A DNA stretch of 64,000 nt, from positions 28,858 through 92,857 of the forward strand of contig NZ_QAVX01000020.1 in NCBI RefSeq assembly GCF_003121485.1, in the 5' to 3' direction. Every line of letters begins with the position of its first letter. Position 1 is the stretch's first letter. The DNA is from Dyella sp. C11. GTDB lineage: Bacteria; Pseudomonadota; Gammaproteobacteria; Xanthomonadales; Rhodanobacteraceae. The notes below the pieces were generated by a model. It saw only the letters and a list, made by a program, of their open reading frames with translations, did no database searches and was not told where the DNA came from. This document shows, one piece after another, positions 26,646 through 35,804 of this stretch. A program made the position numbers and the translations under genes.

Positions 26646-27047
26646 CTAGCCTAGCGCCGGCAGTATCCAGTCCTGGCTCAAACGTGCGATCGGCAAGTCA
26701 CCCGTCGCCCGCGGATGGACCCAGCGCACGTCATCGATTTCCGCCCGCGCCTCAATCGCCCCGACGGTCTGCACTTCATACACTTCCGCCTCCACGCGAT
26801 ACCCGGGCTCATTGGCGGCCGGTGCACTGAAGCGTCCCATGTGACGCGCACCCTCGCGGCGCATGGCGCACCCCAGCTCCTCAAGCAGCTCGCGCTCCAG
26901 CGTATGCAGGTCATCGCGATCATCCACATCACGCTTGCCACCCGGCTGCTGCCAGACATCCGCTCCGCGCTTTCGCACCAGCAATACCCTGCCCTGCCCG
27001 TCGCGAATCACTGCCGCCACGATGCGGATGATCTTTGTGTCGCTCAC
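26646..27047 (-). CDS. Nudix hydrolase
   Basis: The GTG at 27047, overlapping the stop of the upstream Nudix gene by four bases, gives 133 residues starting VSDTKIIRIVAAVIRDGQGRVLLVRK. The Nudix box is WQQPGGKRDVDD…LERELLEELG. The C-terminal REL-EE-G half is canonical, but the loop between is one residue longer than standard and Asp replaces the first Glu. Such enzymes hydrolyse nucleoside diphosphate derivatives (MutT-like). The substrate is unknown. Confidence 0.85.
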   Translation of the reverse strand: MSDTKIIRIVAAVIRDGQGRVLLVRKRGADVWQQPGGKRDVDDRDDLHTLERELLEELGCAMRREGARHMGRFSAPAANEPGYRVEAEVYEVQTVGAIEARAEIDDVRWVHPRATGDLPIARLSQDWILPALG

Positions 27048-27532
27048 AGCCGCGAGAACGACCACGACTGCATGCGTCCATCCTTGTAGGGCATCACGCC
27101 GTGGAACGGTCGCGGGTCTTCGTCGAACACCAGCGGCAGGAAATGGCGGTCGCCCTCCCACATGGGCAGGTCCATCAGGCGATCCACGGGCACCCATTCC
27201 AGCGTGCCTTCGGGATTGGATTCCATCGGCGTGCCGCTGTAGCGGTCGATGATGAAGATGAAGCCCAGCCAGTCTTCGCCCTTCTTGCCGAAGCCCGGCC
27301 AGTTGAGCGTGCCGCGCAGCGACATGGATTCGCAGGCAATGCCGGCGTCGTCGAGGATTTCGCGGCGCATGCAGGCGGCGATGTCTTCGCCTGGCTCCAT
27401 CTTGCCGCCCAGGCCGTTGTACTTGCCCAGGTGCATGTCGTCGGGCCGCGAATTGCGGTGAATCATGAGGACTTGCCGACGATCCGGCGACAGCACATAG
27501 CCGAGGGTCGCGACGATGGGGGTGTATGGCAT
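27044..27532 (-). CDS. Nudix hydrolase, MTH1/8-oxo-dGTP diphosphatase-like
   Basis: The ATG at 27532 gives 162 residues (MPYTPIVATLGYVLSPD…). The Nudix box GLGGKMEPGEDIAACMRREILDDAGI is complete apart from Asp for Glu in the final pair. LMIHRNSRPDDMHLGKYNGLGGK and the WPGFGKKGEDWLGFIFI segment resemble the MTH1/MutX group that sanitises oxidised purine nucleotides. The stop overlaps the start of the second Nudix gene, so the two are coupled. Confidence 0.88.
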   Translation of the reverse strand: MPYTPIVATLGYVLSPDRRQVLMIHRNSRPDDMHLGKYNGLGGKMEPGEDIAACMRREILDDAGIACESMSLRGTLNWPGFGKKGEDWLGFIFIIDRYSGTPMESNPEGTLEWVPVDRLMDLPMWEGDRHFLPLVFDEDPRPFHGVMPYKDGRMQSWSFSRL

Positions 27533-27680
27533 CGGTACGCTGCGGTGGGGAAAGCGGCCAGTATAGTCACGCCCCGCTTTCCGCTGCCGTCCCTGGCTTT
27601 TGGCGGCGGAACACGTTCCAGGCATGCCCTGCGTCTCGCCGGACTTGCGTCACCCTGCCCCGGGCGGCGACCATCGTGGT

Positions 27681-28490
27681 ATGTCCACCGCGTCGCGCCG
27701 CCCAACGCCCCGCTTGCGCTTCTCACTGTGCTGGCTGCTGCCGCTGGCGCTGCTGGCCGCGTGCGACCGCCAGGCGCAGGCCGTGGCGAGCAAGGAAGAG
27801 GTATTTGAAAACCAGAACTTCCGCGTGGTGAGCATTGACCTGAAGCGCGAAACGCTGAGCCTGCACTGGAAAGACCCCGAAAGCGGCGAGCCCTTCGGCA
27901 CCATCAACGCGCTGCGCCAATGGGGCATGACGCACAACCGCCGCATGCTGTTCGCGGCGAACGCGGGCATCTACGACCGCCAGTTCGCGCCGCTTGGCCT
28001 GTATGTGGAAGACGGCAAGACCACCGTGCCGTTGAACATGTCGCACGGCAATCCGGCATCGGGCAATTTCTCGCTGCTGCCCAATGGCGTGTTCGCGATC
28101 TATCCCGATGGCCACGCTGCCGTGCAGACCAGTGCGGCGTTCAAGGCCGCCGGCAAAGCCACGCAGTGGGCCAGCCAGTCCGGCCCCATGCTGGTGATCG
28201 ACGGCAAGCTCAACGACCAGTTCATCGACGACTCCAACAGCCTGAAATGGCGCAGTGGCGTCTGTGCAAAAACGCCCCACCATGTCGTGTTCGCAGTCAG
28301 CGAGGCGCCGGTGAACTTCCATACGTTCGCGCGGCTGTTCAAGGAAGAGCTCGGCTGCCACGACGCGCTGTACCTGGACGGCACCATCTCGCAGTTCTAC
28401 GTGGACGGCGAAGGTTATGCCGGCGCGCCCACGTTCATGGTCAAGCCCTACGCCGGCATTTTCGCGGTGTTCTCGCAACCTACGCCCTGA
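27681..28490 (+). CDS. DUF2233 / phosphodiester-glycosidase-like lipoprotein
   Basis: The protein has 269 residues. The N-terminus has a signal peptide with the lipobox ALLAAC, so the protein is likely anchored to a membrane by its Cys. The mature part shows MLFAANAGIYDRQFAPLGLYVEDGK, FSLLPNGVFAIYPDG and SQSGPMLVIDGKLN, then ALYLDGTISQFYV, typical of the NAGPA/DUF2233 fold, which in the human uncovering enzyme cleaves a phosphodiester glycoside. Bacterial substrates are unknown. The next gene starts 54 bases downstream on the same strand. Confidence 0.85.
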   Translation: MSTASRRPTPRLRFSLCWLLPLALLAACDRQAQAVASKEEVFENQNFRVVSIDLKRETLSLHWKDPESGEPFGTINALRQWGMTHNRRMLFAANAGIYDRQFAPLGLYVEDGKTTVPLNMSHGNPASGNFSLLPNGVFAIYPDGHAAVQTSAAFKAAGKATQWASQSGPMLVIDGKLNDQFIDDSNSLKWRSGVCAKTPHHVVFAVSEAPVNFHTFARLFKEELGCHDALYLDGTISQFYVDGEGYAGAPTFMVKPYAGIFAVFSQPTP

Positions 28491-28544
28491 CTGCGCGCCC
28501 TCGCGGTCTTCTTCCACGATTCCAAGGATCGAGCCCTTCGCGCC

Positions 28545-30965
28545 ATGACCCAACCCCGACGTTTTCGCTGGTTTCGTTATCTCCTCGGGACACTGCTGGT
28601 CCTGGTGCTGGCCGTGTTCATCGCCGGCTGGTTCCTGCTGGCAGGCAGCCGCGCACAGCTCGATGGCGAGGTAAAGCTCAACGGCGTGGGTGATGCCGTG
28701 GCGATCACGCGCGATGCGCTGGGCACCACCACCTTCCAGGGCAAGAGCCGCGACGACGTCACCTACGCCATGGGCTACGTGCACGGGCAGGAGCGTTTCT
28801 TCGCAATGGACCTGATGCGACGCCTGCCGGCTGGCGAGCTGTCGGAACTGGTGGGCGCCAAGGCGCTGGACACGGACATCAACCACCGCCGCCATCGGCT
28901 GCGCAGCGTGGCCGAAACGGCCTATGCCGCCCTGACACCGGAACAGAAGCACACGCTCGATCTCTACGCGGCTGGCGTCAACGCGGGCCTGGCGCACCTG
29001 CATGTGAAACCGTGGGAATACCTGCTGCTCAACGCCAAGCCGCAGGCATGGCGACCGGAAGATACCTTCCTGGTGATCGCGGCCATGTACCTGGACCTCA
29101 ACGGCGACGGGCGCGACGACCGCGAACTGCACATGGCCGAACTGCGCGACGCACTTCCCGCACCGGTGGCCGACTTCCTGCTTTCACCCGATCCCGATTG
29201 GGAGGCACCGCTGCAAGGCGACCTGTCGCGCCCGCCGGTAATCCCGGGTGCAGATGTATTCGACCTGCACAAGAGCGCGCCAGCCGGCGCCGGTGACAAG
29301 ACGGCGATGACGGCGGCACTCGCGCCCGCGCTCGACGCCGCGCGCCCCGGCAGCAACAGTTTCGCGGTCGCAGGCAGCCTGACTGAAACCGGTGCAGCCA
29401 TTGTTGCCAACGACATGCACCTGACCTTGCGCGTGCCCAACATCTGGTTCCGCGTGCGCCTGCGCTACCCCGATACCACCGCGCCTGGCGGACAGCGTGA
29501 TGCCAGCGGCGTGTCGCTGCCTGGCACGCCCGCGCTGGTGGTTGGTTCTAACGGCCAGATCGCCTGGGGCTTCACCAACAGCTACGGCGACTGGTCGGAT
29601 TGGGTTCGCGTGCAGCGCGATCCCAACGATGCCTCGCGCTACAAGGTGCCCGAAGGCTGGGCCGCCATCGAGGCGCACGACGAAGTCATCCGCATCAAGG
29701 ACGCGCCCAGCCACACGCTGAAAGTGGAAGCCACGCGCTGGGGCCCGATCCTGGGCAAGGACATGGACGGCACGCCGCTTGCGCTGGCGTGGGTTGGCGA
29801 TCGCCCGCGCGGCTACAACCTGGGCGTGATGCAGCTCGAACACGCCGACAGCGCACACGCCGCGCTCGACCTGGCGCCCGGCATGGGCATGCCCTCGCAA
29901 AACCTGCTGGCCGGCGACAGCGCAGGCCACATCGGCTGGACCATCACCGGCACGTGCATTCCGTTGCGCAAGGGTTTTGATCCGCAGCTGCCGGCCGATT
30001 GGTCGACCGCCGACACGGGCTGGGTGGGCTGCGCAGACGCGTCGCAATATCCGCGCGTGGAAGATCCCGCCGACGGTCGCCTTTGGACGGCCAACAACCG
30101 CACGGTCGATGGCGCCGAACTCGAATTGCTCGGCAACGGTGGCCACGACCTCGGCGCCCGCGCACAGCAGATCCGCGACGACCTGCGCGCACGAAACAGC
30201 TTCACGCCCGGCAACATGCTCGACGTGCAGCTGGACAACCGCGCCGTGCTGCTCACGCGCTGGCAGCGCCTGCTGCAGGACACCTTGGCTGGCACGCACG
30301 ACCCCGACCTGGAACAGCTGCGCCAGCTCACCGCCACGTGGGTTGGCCGCGCGTCGATCGACAGCGTGGATTACCGACTGGTGCGCGCCTTCCGCGACAA
30401 GGTGAAGGAGAAAGTGCTCTCGCCGTTCGTGGCGCAAGTGAAGGCCAAGCATGATGACTTCGCGTGGCCCGGCATGATCGACGCGGAGGCCGCCGTATGG
30501 GCCATGTTGCGCGACCGCCCCGCCAACCTGCTCGATCCGAAGTACGACAACTGGAACGCCCTGCTCAATGCCGCCGCGCACGACGTGGCGGATGAGCTGG
30601 GCAAGCAACCCGGTGGCCTGGCCGCGCGTACATGGGGCGAGGTCAACCGCACGGCCATCCGTCACCCGCTCTCGCGTGCACTCCCCGGCTTCATCGGCCG
30701 CTTCCTCGACATGCCGGATGAGCCCGTCGCCGGCGACCACAACATGCCGCGCGTCGTATCGCCCGGCTTTGGTGCTTCCGAACGCCTGGACGCCATGCCC
30801 GGCCACGAGGCACAAAGCATCCTGCACATGCCCGGCGGACAGAGCGACAACCCGTTGTCGCCGTTCCATGCTGCCGGTGAGGAAGACTGGGTGAATGGAC
30901 GTCCAACACCCTTGTTGCCGGGACCGGATCTCCACACACTGACCTTGGTTCCCGCCAAGGAATAA
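28545..30965 (+). CDS. Penicillin acylase family protein (Ntn hydrolase)
   Basis: The protein has 806 residues. An N-terminal hydrophobic segment (about 11–33) directs it to the membrane or periplasm. The alpha-chain region includes AMGYVHGQERFFAMDLMRRL. Autocatalytic cleavage would occur before Ser270 in PGSNSFAVAG, making Ser270 the N-terminal nucleophile of the beta chain, followed by NDMHLTLRVPNIWF. The family includes penicillin G acylase, quorum-signal (AHL) acylases and aculeacin acylase, so the true substrate may be an acylated amine, lactone or lipopeptide. A bidirectional terminator follows. Confidence 0.9.
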   Translation: MTQPRRFRWFRYLLGTLLVLVLAVFIAGWFLLAGSRAQLDGEVKLNGVGDAVAITRDALGTTTFQGKSRDDVTYAMGYVHGQERFFAMDLMRRLPAGELSELVGAKALDTDINHRRHRLRSVAETAYAALTPEQKHTLDLYAAGVNAGLAHLHVKPWEYLLLNAKPQAWRPEDTFLVIAAMYLDLNGDGRDDRELHMAELRDALPAPVADFLLSPDPDWEAPLQGDLSRPPVIPGADVFDLHKSAPAGAGDKTAMTAALAPALDAARPGSNSFAVAGSLTETGAAIVANDMHLTLRVPNIWFRVRLRYPDTTAPGGQRDASGVSLPGTPALVVGSNGQIAWGFTNSYGDWSDWVRVQRDPNDASRYKVPEGWAAIEAHDEVIRIKDAPSHTLKVEATRWGPILGKDMDGTPLALAWVGDRPRGYNLGVMQLEHADSAHAALDLAPGMGMPSQNLLAGDSAGHIGWTITGTCIPLRKGFDPQLPADWSTADTGWVGCADASQYPRVEDPADGRLWTANNRTVDGAELELLGNGGHDLGARAQQIRDDLRARNSFTPGNMLDVQLDNRAVLLTRWQRLLQDTLAGTHDPDLEQLRQLTATWVGRASIDSVDYRLVRAFRDKVKEKVLSPFVAQVKAKHDDFAWPGMIDAEAAVWAMLRDRPANLLDPKYDNWNALLNAAAHDVADELGKQPGGLAARTWGEVNRTAIRHPLSRALPGFIGRFLDMPDEPVAGDHNMPRVVSPGFGASERLDAMPGHEAQSILHMPGGQSDNPLSPFHAAGEEDWVNGRPTPLLPGPDLHTLTLVPAKE

Positions 30966-30970
30966 GCCCA

Positions 30971-31000
30971 AAAAAGAGCCGCCCAAGGGCGGCTCTTTTC
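30971..31000. terminator. Strong intrinsic terminator, bidirectional
   Basis: AAAAGAGCCGCCC and GGGCGGCTCTTTT form a long stem with a U-run on both strands, between the convergent penicillin-acylase-like gene and dapE. Confidence 0.9.
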
Positions 31001-31046
31001 GTTACGGCGAACCAGTGCGACGACGTCGTCGGCTGCAAACCCTCCA

Positions 31047-32180
31047 TCAATCCAGCATGCGAATGCAGACGGATTCGTACAGTTCGGGCAGCTTCTCCAG
31101 ATCAGCCACGGACACGCATTCATCCACCTTGTGGATGGTCGCATTCACCGGCCCAAGCTCCACCACTTCGGCGCCCAGTGGCGCGATGAAGCGGCCATCG
31201 GACGTGCCACCGCCCGTGCTTTCTTCCGGTGCGATACCGCAGAGTTCACGACATGCGGCGACGACAGCATCACGCACCGCGCCACCCGGAGGCGTGAGGA
31301 ACGGCTCGCCCGAGAGCGACCACTCGATCTGCCAATCCACACCGTGCTTGTCGAGGATGGCCTCGGTGCGCTTGCGCAGGTCTTCCGCGCGACTGGCGGT
31401 GCTGTAGCGGAAATTGATCAACGCCGTAAGCGTGCCGGGAATGACGTTGTTGGCGCCCGTGCCGGCATTGAGATTGGAGACCTGGAACGAGGTCGGCGGG
31501 AAATCGGCGTTGCCTTCGTCCCAGCGTTCCGCAGCCAGTTCCGTCAGCGCAGGCGCAAACATGTGGATCGGGTTGCGCGCCTTTTCCGGATACGCCACGT
31601 GCCCCTGTATGCCACGCACCAGCAACGTGCCCGAAAGCGAGCCACGACGCCCCACGCGGATGAGGTCGCCCAGCGTTTCCTTCGACGAGGGTTCACCGAC
31701 GACGCACCAGTCGATGCGCTCGCCGGTGGCACGGAAGTGATCGGCCACGCGACGCACGCCATCGAGATTGGCGGGCCCTTCTTCGTCGCTGGTCAGCAGC
31801 AGGCCCACGCGGCCGCGATGGTTGGGATGCTTCGTCACGAATGCTTCCAACGCAATCGCCATGGCCGCCACCGAGCCCTTCATGTCGGCGGCACCACGAC
31901 CATAGAGCATGCCGTCGCGGATCACCGGCTCGAACGGATCACTCGTCCAGCTCTCGACCGGACCGCTGGGCACCACGTCGGTATGACCAAGGAATACCAA
32001 CAGCGGACCGCCTTCGCCATGCGTCGCCCACAAATTGTCGACGTCGCCAAAACGCAGGTGCTCGATGCGGAAACCCGCTTTGGCAAGGCGCTCCGCCAGC
32101 AACGGCTGGCAGCCGCCGTCGTCTGGCGTCACCGAGCGGCGTCGAATCAGTTCACGGGTCAAATCAAGAACGGCAGACAT
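31047..32180 (-). CDS. dapE: Succinyl-diaminopimelate desuccinylase
   Basis: The ATG at 32180 with GAGGC upstream gives 377 residues. M20 peptidase motifs are [21 protein letters not shown] and TSDEEGPA, with the metal-binding His, Asp and paired Glu. The dimerisation region includes [28 protein letters not shown], and [11 protein letters not shown] and ATIHKVDE lie near the end. It removes succinate from N-succinyl-LL-DAP, giving DAP for lysine and peptidoglycan. dapD lies upstream on the same strand with three other genes between. Confidence 0.95.
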   Translation of the reverse strand: MSAVLDLTRELIRRRSVTPDDGGCQPLLAERLAKAGFRIEHLRFGDVDNLWATHGEGGPLLVFLGHTDVVPSGPVESWTSDPFEPVIRDGMLYGRGAADMKGSVAAMAIALEAFVTKHPNHRGRVGLLLTSDEEGPANLDGVRRVADHFRATGERIDWCVVGEPSSKETLGDLIRVGRRGSLSGTLLVRGIQGHVAYPEKARNPIHMFAPALTELAAERWDEGNADFPPTSFQVSNLNAGTGANNVIPGTLTALINFRYSTASRAEDLRKRTEAILDKHGVDWQIEWSLSGEPFLTPPGGAVRDAVVAACRELCGIAPEESTGGGTSDGRFIAPLGAEVVELGPVNATIHKVDECVSVADLEKLPELYESVCIRMLD

Positions 32181-32233
32181 GGAATGCCTCAAACCATATG
32201 CAAAAAGGGGAATGGGCCATGCGCCGGGCGAGA

Positions 32234-33298
32234 TTAACCCGCCAACGCCGTACCCAGCACGTGTCCAACGGCATAAGTGATGGACGCCGCCGCCACGGTA
32301 ATACCGAGCTGCCTCGCGATGGAAAACAGCATGCTTCGACCCGTGAACAATGACGTGCCCATGCCGATGAGCACGAGGCCGGCGATGGTCGACGCGATGC
32401 TCGCCAAGAAGGCCGGGTGGCCTTTCAGGAACAGGTACGGCGCCACCGGGAACAAGGCGCCCAGCGCGAACAGGCAAAACGAGGAGATGGCCGCGCCATA
32501 CGCCGAACCACCGAGTTCTTCCGGATCGATACCCAGATCTTCGCGTACCAGAGTATCGAGCGCGGTGCGCGGCTTTTCCGCAATCTGCTCGGCAAGGGCC
32601 TTGGCGGTATCAGGCGCCATGCCCTTGTCGCGATAGATGGCGGCGAGATTCTTGGCGCCATCTTCAGGCGCAACGGCGAGTCGCTCGGCACGCGCGGAAA
32701 TCTGCGCCTGATAGAACTCGCGCGAACTGTTTACCGACAGCCATTCGCCCAGCGCCATGGAACACGCACCGGCCACCAACCCGGCGAAACCCGCCAGCAG
32801 GATGGCGTGATCGCCTGATGCCGCACCCGCCATGCCCATCACCAGGCTGCCGTTGGAAACCAGGCCATCGTTGGCACCGAGCACGGCCGCGCGCAGCGTG
32901 TTGCCGCTTTGCGTGCGGTGGCGCCCGCCGTGCGTGGACAGCGGCTTGGCTTCGATGAAGTGGTCGCGATGGCTTTCGCGGTCGACCGGCGTGGGCAAGT
33001 GATCCGCATGTTCCCGGCGCACCACGGTAGGCATGACGAACTCGGTGCCGAAACGACGCGCAAACCAGGTGAGCACTTTCACGCGGACGCCGATGCGCGC
33101 CGGGGGAACATCCGCGCCCAAATGCTTCAGCTGCGCTTCCCAGAAGGCCGCGTTGGCGCGCTCGCCATCGGCGATGCGTCGATACGCGCGGCGCAGGCGC
33201 TGGTCGGATGCCAGCTTCGACAGCTCGTCATACAGCGCCGCGTTGTCGCATTCGATGCGAAGGTTGGTGCGGTAGCGTCGTATGCGGCGATCCGTCAT
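32234..33298 (-). CDS. Ferritin-like / VIT1-CCC1 iron or manganese transporter (MbfA-like fusion)
   Basis: The protein has 354 residues. Residues about 15–60 resemble a truncated ferritin-like or rubrerythrin helix pair ([43 protein letters not shown]). The C-terminal part (from about 130) is a VIT1/CCC1 domain with [25 protein letters not shown] and [20 protein letters not shown] and five helices. Related MbfA proteins export iron and have a full di-iron domain, whereas here the N-terminal part looks shorter. Its likely role is expulsion of iron or manganese across the inner membrane. Regulation is not evident. Confidence 0.85.
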   Translation of the reverse strand: MTDRRIRRYRTNLRIECDNAALYDELSKLASDQRLRRAYRRIADGERANAAFWEAQLKHLGADVPPARIGVRVKVLTWFARRFGTEFVMPTVVRREHADHLPTPVDRESHRDHFIEAKPLSTHGGRHRTQSGNTLRAAVLGANDGLVSNGSLVMGMAGAASGDHAILLAGFAGLVAGACSMALGEWLSVNSSREFYQAQISARAERLAVAPEDGAKNLAAIYRDKGMAPDTAKALAEQIAEKPRTALDTLVREDLGIDPEELGGSAYGAAISSFCLFALGALFPVAPYLFLKGHPAFLASIASTIAGLVLIGMGTSLFTGRSMLFSIARQLGITVAAASITYAVGHVLGTALAG

Positions 33299-33311
33299 GG
33301 TCGATCCGGTG

Positions 33312-33809
33312 TCATTCGTCGAGTTCGCCTTCGCGCTGCCCCAGCAGGATCAGCGCTGCCAACAGCACCACCACGAAGCGGAAAGCGGCTTCCACGCCAT
33401 TCCACGTCGTGGACATCCACATGCCGAACCATTCGCCACCGATGGCGATGAAGCCAACCAGCCATACCATCAGCCCGACGGTGAGACCCAGTACGCTCAT
33501 GCGCTTGGCGCGCTGGAATACCACGCCACTGGCCGCACGCATCCGCCAGAGCCGCCAGGTGCCCAGCCAGCACAACACCGCCGCCAGCGTTTCGGCCGCG
33601 ATGATCGATGCATAAGCCAGGCGCTGCAGCAGCGGCGAAGTGATGGCGCGGTAATGAATGCCCGCGCCGGGAAAGATGGTGTCCATCGCCAGCACGTGCT
33701 GCACGAAGGGCCAGTTGCTGCCGTAGTCGGTGAGGTTGCCGAAAGCCACCAGCGACACCCACAGCGCAATGGCGGCCATCAACAGGATGCGGGAGAAGCG
33801 AACCAGCAT
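33312..33809 (-). CDS. DUF2165 small integral membrane protein
   Basis: The protein has 165 residues with four helices. It begins RFSRILLMAAIALWVSLVAFGNLTDYGSNWPFVQHVLAMDTIFPG, the signature of DUF2165 (predicted small integral membrane proteins), and has WLVGFIAIGGEWFGMWMSTTWNG near the C-terminus. Function unknown. It lies 13 bases upstream of the VIT1 gene, so it is probably cotranscribed with it. Confidence 0.85.
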   Translation of the reverse strand: MLVRFSRILLMAAIALWVSLVAFGNLTDYGSNWPFVQHVLAMDTIFPGAGIHYRAITSPLLQRLAYASIIAAETLAAVLCWLGTWRLWRMRAASGVVFQRAKRMSVLGLTVGLMVWLVGFIAIGGEWFGMWMSTTWNGVEAAFRFVVVLLAALILLGQREGELDE

Positions 33810-33822
33810 GGCCGCCCCGCCC

Positions 33823-34179
33823 TCAGTGTCCGAACAGCTTCTTGAAGCCGTTATCGGTGAAGCCCACGCTCACCGAACCGTCTTCCTGCTCGACCACCGG
33901 CCGGCGCACCAAGGCGGGGTACTCCTTCAGCAGCAGCGTCCATTCCGGATCGCTGCCCGGGTTCTTGCGCTGCGGCAGCAGGTTGCGCCACGTGGTGGAG
34001 GATTTGTTCACCAGCTTTTCCCAGCCGCCCAGCTGTTGCGCCCACGTCTTGAGCGTAGCGGCAGGCACGGGGTTCGCGCGGTAATCCACGAAGGTGCAAG
34101 CCACCTCGAAACGATCCAGCCAGTTGCGTGCCTTGCGGCAGGTATCGCATGTGGTGAGGCCGTACAGGGTCACGCTCAT
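33823..34179 (-). CDS. ArsC/Spx-family reductase-like protein (YffB type)
   Basis: The protein has 118 residues, with a thioredoxin-like fold and CDTC at 11–14 ([18 protein letters not shown]), then [18 protein letters not shown] and [15 protein letters not shown]. This is the YffB branch of the ArsC family. In E. coli yffB precedes dapE, and here too it is close to dap genes. The start overlaps the dapD stop by four bases. The residues needed for arsenate reductase activity are not all apparent, so a glutathione-linked reductase role is more likely. Confidence 0.88.
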   Translation of the reverse strand: MSVTLYGLTTCDTCRKARNWLDRFEVACTFVDYRANPVPAATLKTWAQQLGGWEKLVNKSSTTWRNLLPQRKNPGSDPEWTLLLKEYPALVRRPVVEQEDGSVSVGFTDNGFKKLFGH

Positions 34180-35003
34180 TCGGCGCTCCGCAGCAGCTCG
34201 TTGATGCCGGTCTTGCTGCGCGTCTTCTCGTCCACCTGCTTGACGATGATGGCGGCATAGAGGCTGTGCGAGCCGTCCTTCGCCGGCAGGCTGCCTGCGA
34301 CAACGACACTGCCAGCCGGCACGCGGCCGTAGCTGATCTCGCCGGTGGCGCGGTTGTAGATGCGCGTGGACTGGCCGAGGAATACGCCCATGCCGATCAC
34401 GCTTCCCTTCTCCACGATCACGCCTTCGACCACTTCCGAACGCGCGCCGATGAAGCAGTTGTCTTCGATGATGGTGGGATTGGCCTGCAGCGGCTCCAGC
34501 ACGCCGCCAATGCCCACGCCGCCCGAGAGATGCACGCCGGAGCCGATCTGCGCGCACGAACCCACCGTGGCCCAGGTATCGACCATGGTGCCCGCGCCCA
34601 CATAGGCGCCAATGTTCACGTAGCTCGGCATCAGCACCGCGTCCTTGGCGACGTGCGCGCCTCGGCGCACCAGCGCGCCCGGCACCACGCGGGCGCCCAG
34701 GCCTTCCAGCTCCACGTCGTTGCCGTGGGCGAAGCGCAGGGGCACCTTGTCGAAGGCGAGCGCCGGGCCGCCGTCCACCACGCGATTGCCGTTGAGGCGG
34801 AAATACAGCAGCACCGCCTTCTTGATCCACTGGTTCACCGTCCAGCCACCGTTGCCGTCCGGCTCCGCCACGCGACGCTCGCCCGACTCCAGCAGGTCGA
34901 TCACCTGCTCCACGGCGGGACGCAGATGCGTGTCCATCTCGGCCTGGGTGAGTTCGTTGCGACGTTCGAAGGCGTCGTTGATGAGGGTTTCGATGGTCTG
35001 CAT
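34176..35003 (-). CDS. dapD: Tetrahydrodipicolinate N-succinyltransferase
   Basis: The ATG at 35003 gives 275 residues, matching the family ([18 protein letters not shown]). An in-frame start at 35048 would add 15 residues without support. The left-handed beta-helix of hexapeptide repeats spans residues about 100–245 ([47 protein letters not shown]). The enzyme transfers succinate from succinyl-CoA to tetrahydrodipicolinate, the first step of the succinylase branch of DAP/lysine synthesis. The stop overlaps the YffB-like gene. Confidence 0.95.
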   Translation of the reverse strand: MQTIETLINDAFERRNELTQAEMDTHLRPAVEQVIDLLESGERRVAEPDGNGGWTVNQWIKKAVLLYFRLNGNRVVDGGPALAFDKVPLRFAHGNDVELEGLGARVVPGALVRRGAHVAKDAVLMPSYVNIGAYVGAGTMVDTWATVGSCAQIGSGVHLSGGVGIGGVLEPLQANPTIIEDNCFIGARSEVVEGVIVEKGSVIGMGVFLGQSTRIYNRATGEISYGRVPAGSVVVAGSLPAKDGSHSLYAAIIVKQVDEKTRSKTGINELLRSAE

Positions 35004-35135
35004 GGCGGTCACGGCAAGAGAAGAGGGAAAGAGCGGCGCGGGCGACACGCCGAAGGGACAAGCGATTCTGACAAGAAAAGCCGTCTATCGCGAGTCAGCG
35101 CCTGCGCCGACGCATCGCGGCGCAGGCGCCTGGCC

Positions 35136-35687
35136 TTACAGACCCACGTGGATACCGAACATCGGTCCCTTGTAGAGATCGCGGCTGCCGATGCCGTCGA
35201 ACTCGGTACGCATGCGACGGTAACCGCCAAACAGCGAGACGCTGCTGCCCAGCCGCACGTTTACCTGCGCGCCCAGGTCGTAGGCGTGGTTCATGTCGCC
35301 ATGCGTGAGCGCTTCCGGCGTGTAGAACCCGTAGCCACCCACGGTCAGCCAGCGGATGCCGGTGGGAATCAGCACGGAGCCACCCAGGCCCACGCCGCCG
35401 CCCGACGCATAACGCGCATCCTGGTACTGGTAGCGCGCACCGATTTCCCAATGAATGTCACGCGACGCCGGCGCGAACATGAGCGCCGCGGAATAGACGT
35501 CCGCATCGCCACGGCGGTCATCGGTCTTCAGGTAACCGAGATCAGCGCGAAATTCATTCGAAAGCGGTACACCGAAATCGATGCCGACCGAACCGTCGCC
35601 GCCAGCGGCGGTGACGGACGTGGCAAGGGCAGGCGCGCAGCAAGACAGGCCCATGATCAGGGCCAGGGAGAGCTTGGGAGTATTCAT
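35136..35687 (-). CDS. YfaZ-like outer membrane protein
   Basis: The ATG at 35687 gives 183 residues with a signal peptide (MNTPKLSLALIMGLSCCAPALA). Alternating beta-strand pattern, with SNEFRADLGYLKTDD, SAALMFAPASRDIHWEIGARYQYQDARY and a C-terminal strand ending in GL, resembles the YfaZ family of small outer-membrane beta barrels. Function unknown. It sits between glnD and dapD, interrupting the usual map–glnD–dapD order. Confidence 0.8.
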   Translation of the reverse strand: MNTPKLSLALIMGLSCCAPALATSVTAAGGDGSVGIDFGVPLSNEFRADLGYLKTDDRRGDADVYSAALMFAPASRDIHWEIGARYQYQDARYASGGGVGLGGSVLIPTGIRWLTVGGYGFYTPEALTHGDMNHAYDLGAQVNVRLGSSVSLFGGYRRMRTEFDGIGSRDLYKGPMFGIHVGL

Positions 35688-35804
35688 ACAGCGTGGAATT
35701 CCTTGGAAACGGCACATCCCGCGCGGGGAAACGAGCGACGTCGTCAACGCGGGGCGGGCATTACACCCGCTGAAGGCCCGCGTGCCAAGTTCTTGCGTGT
35801 GACG

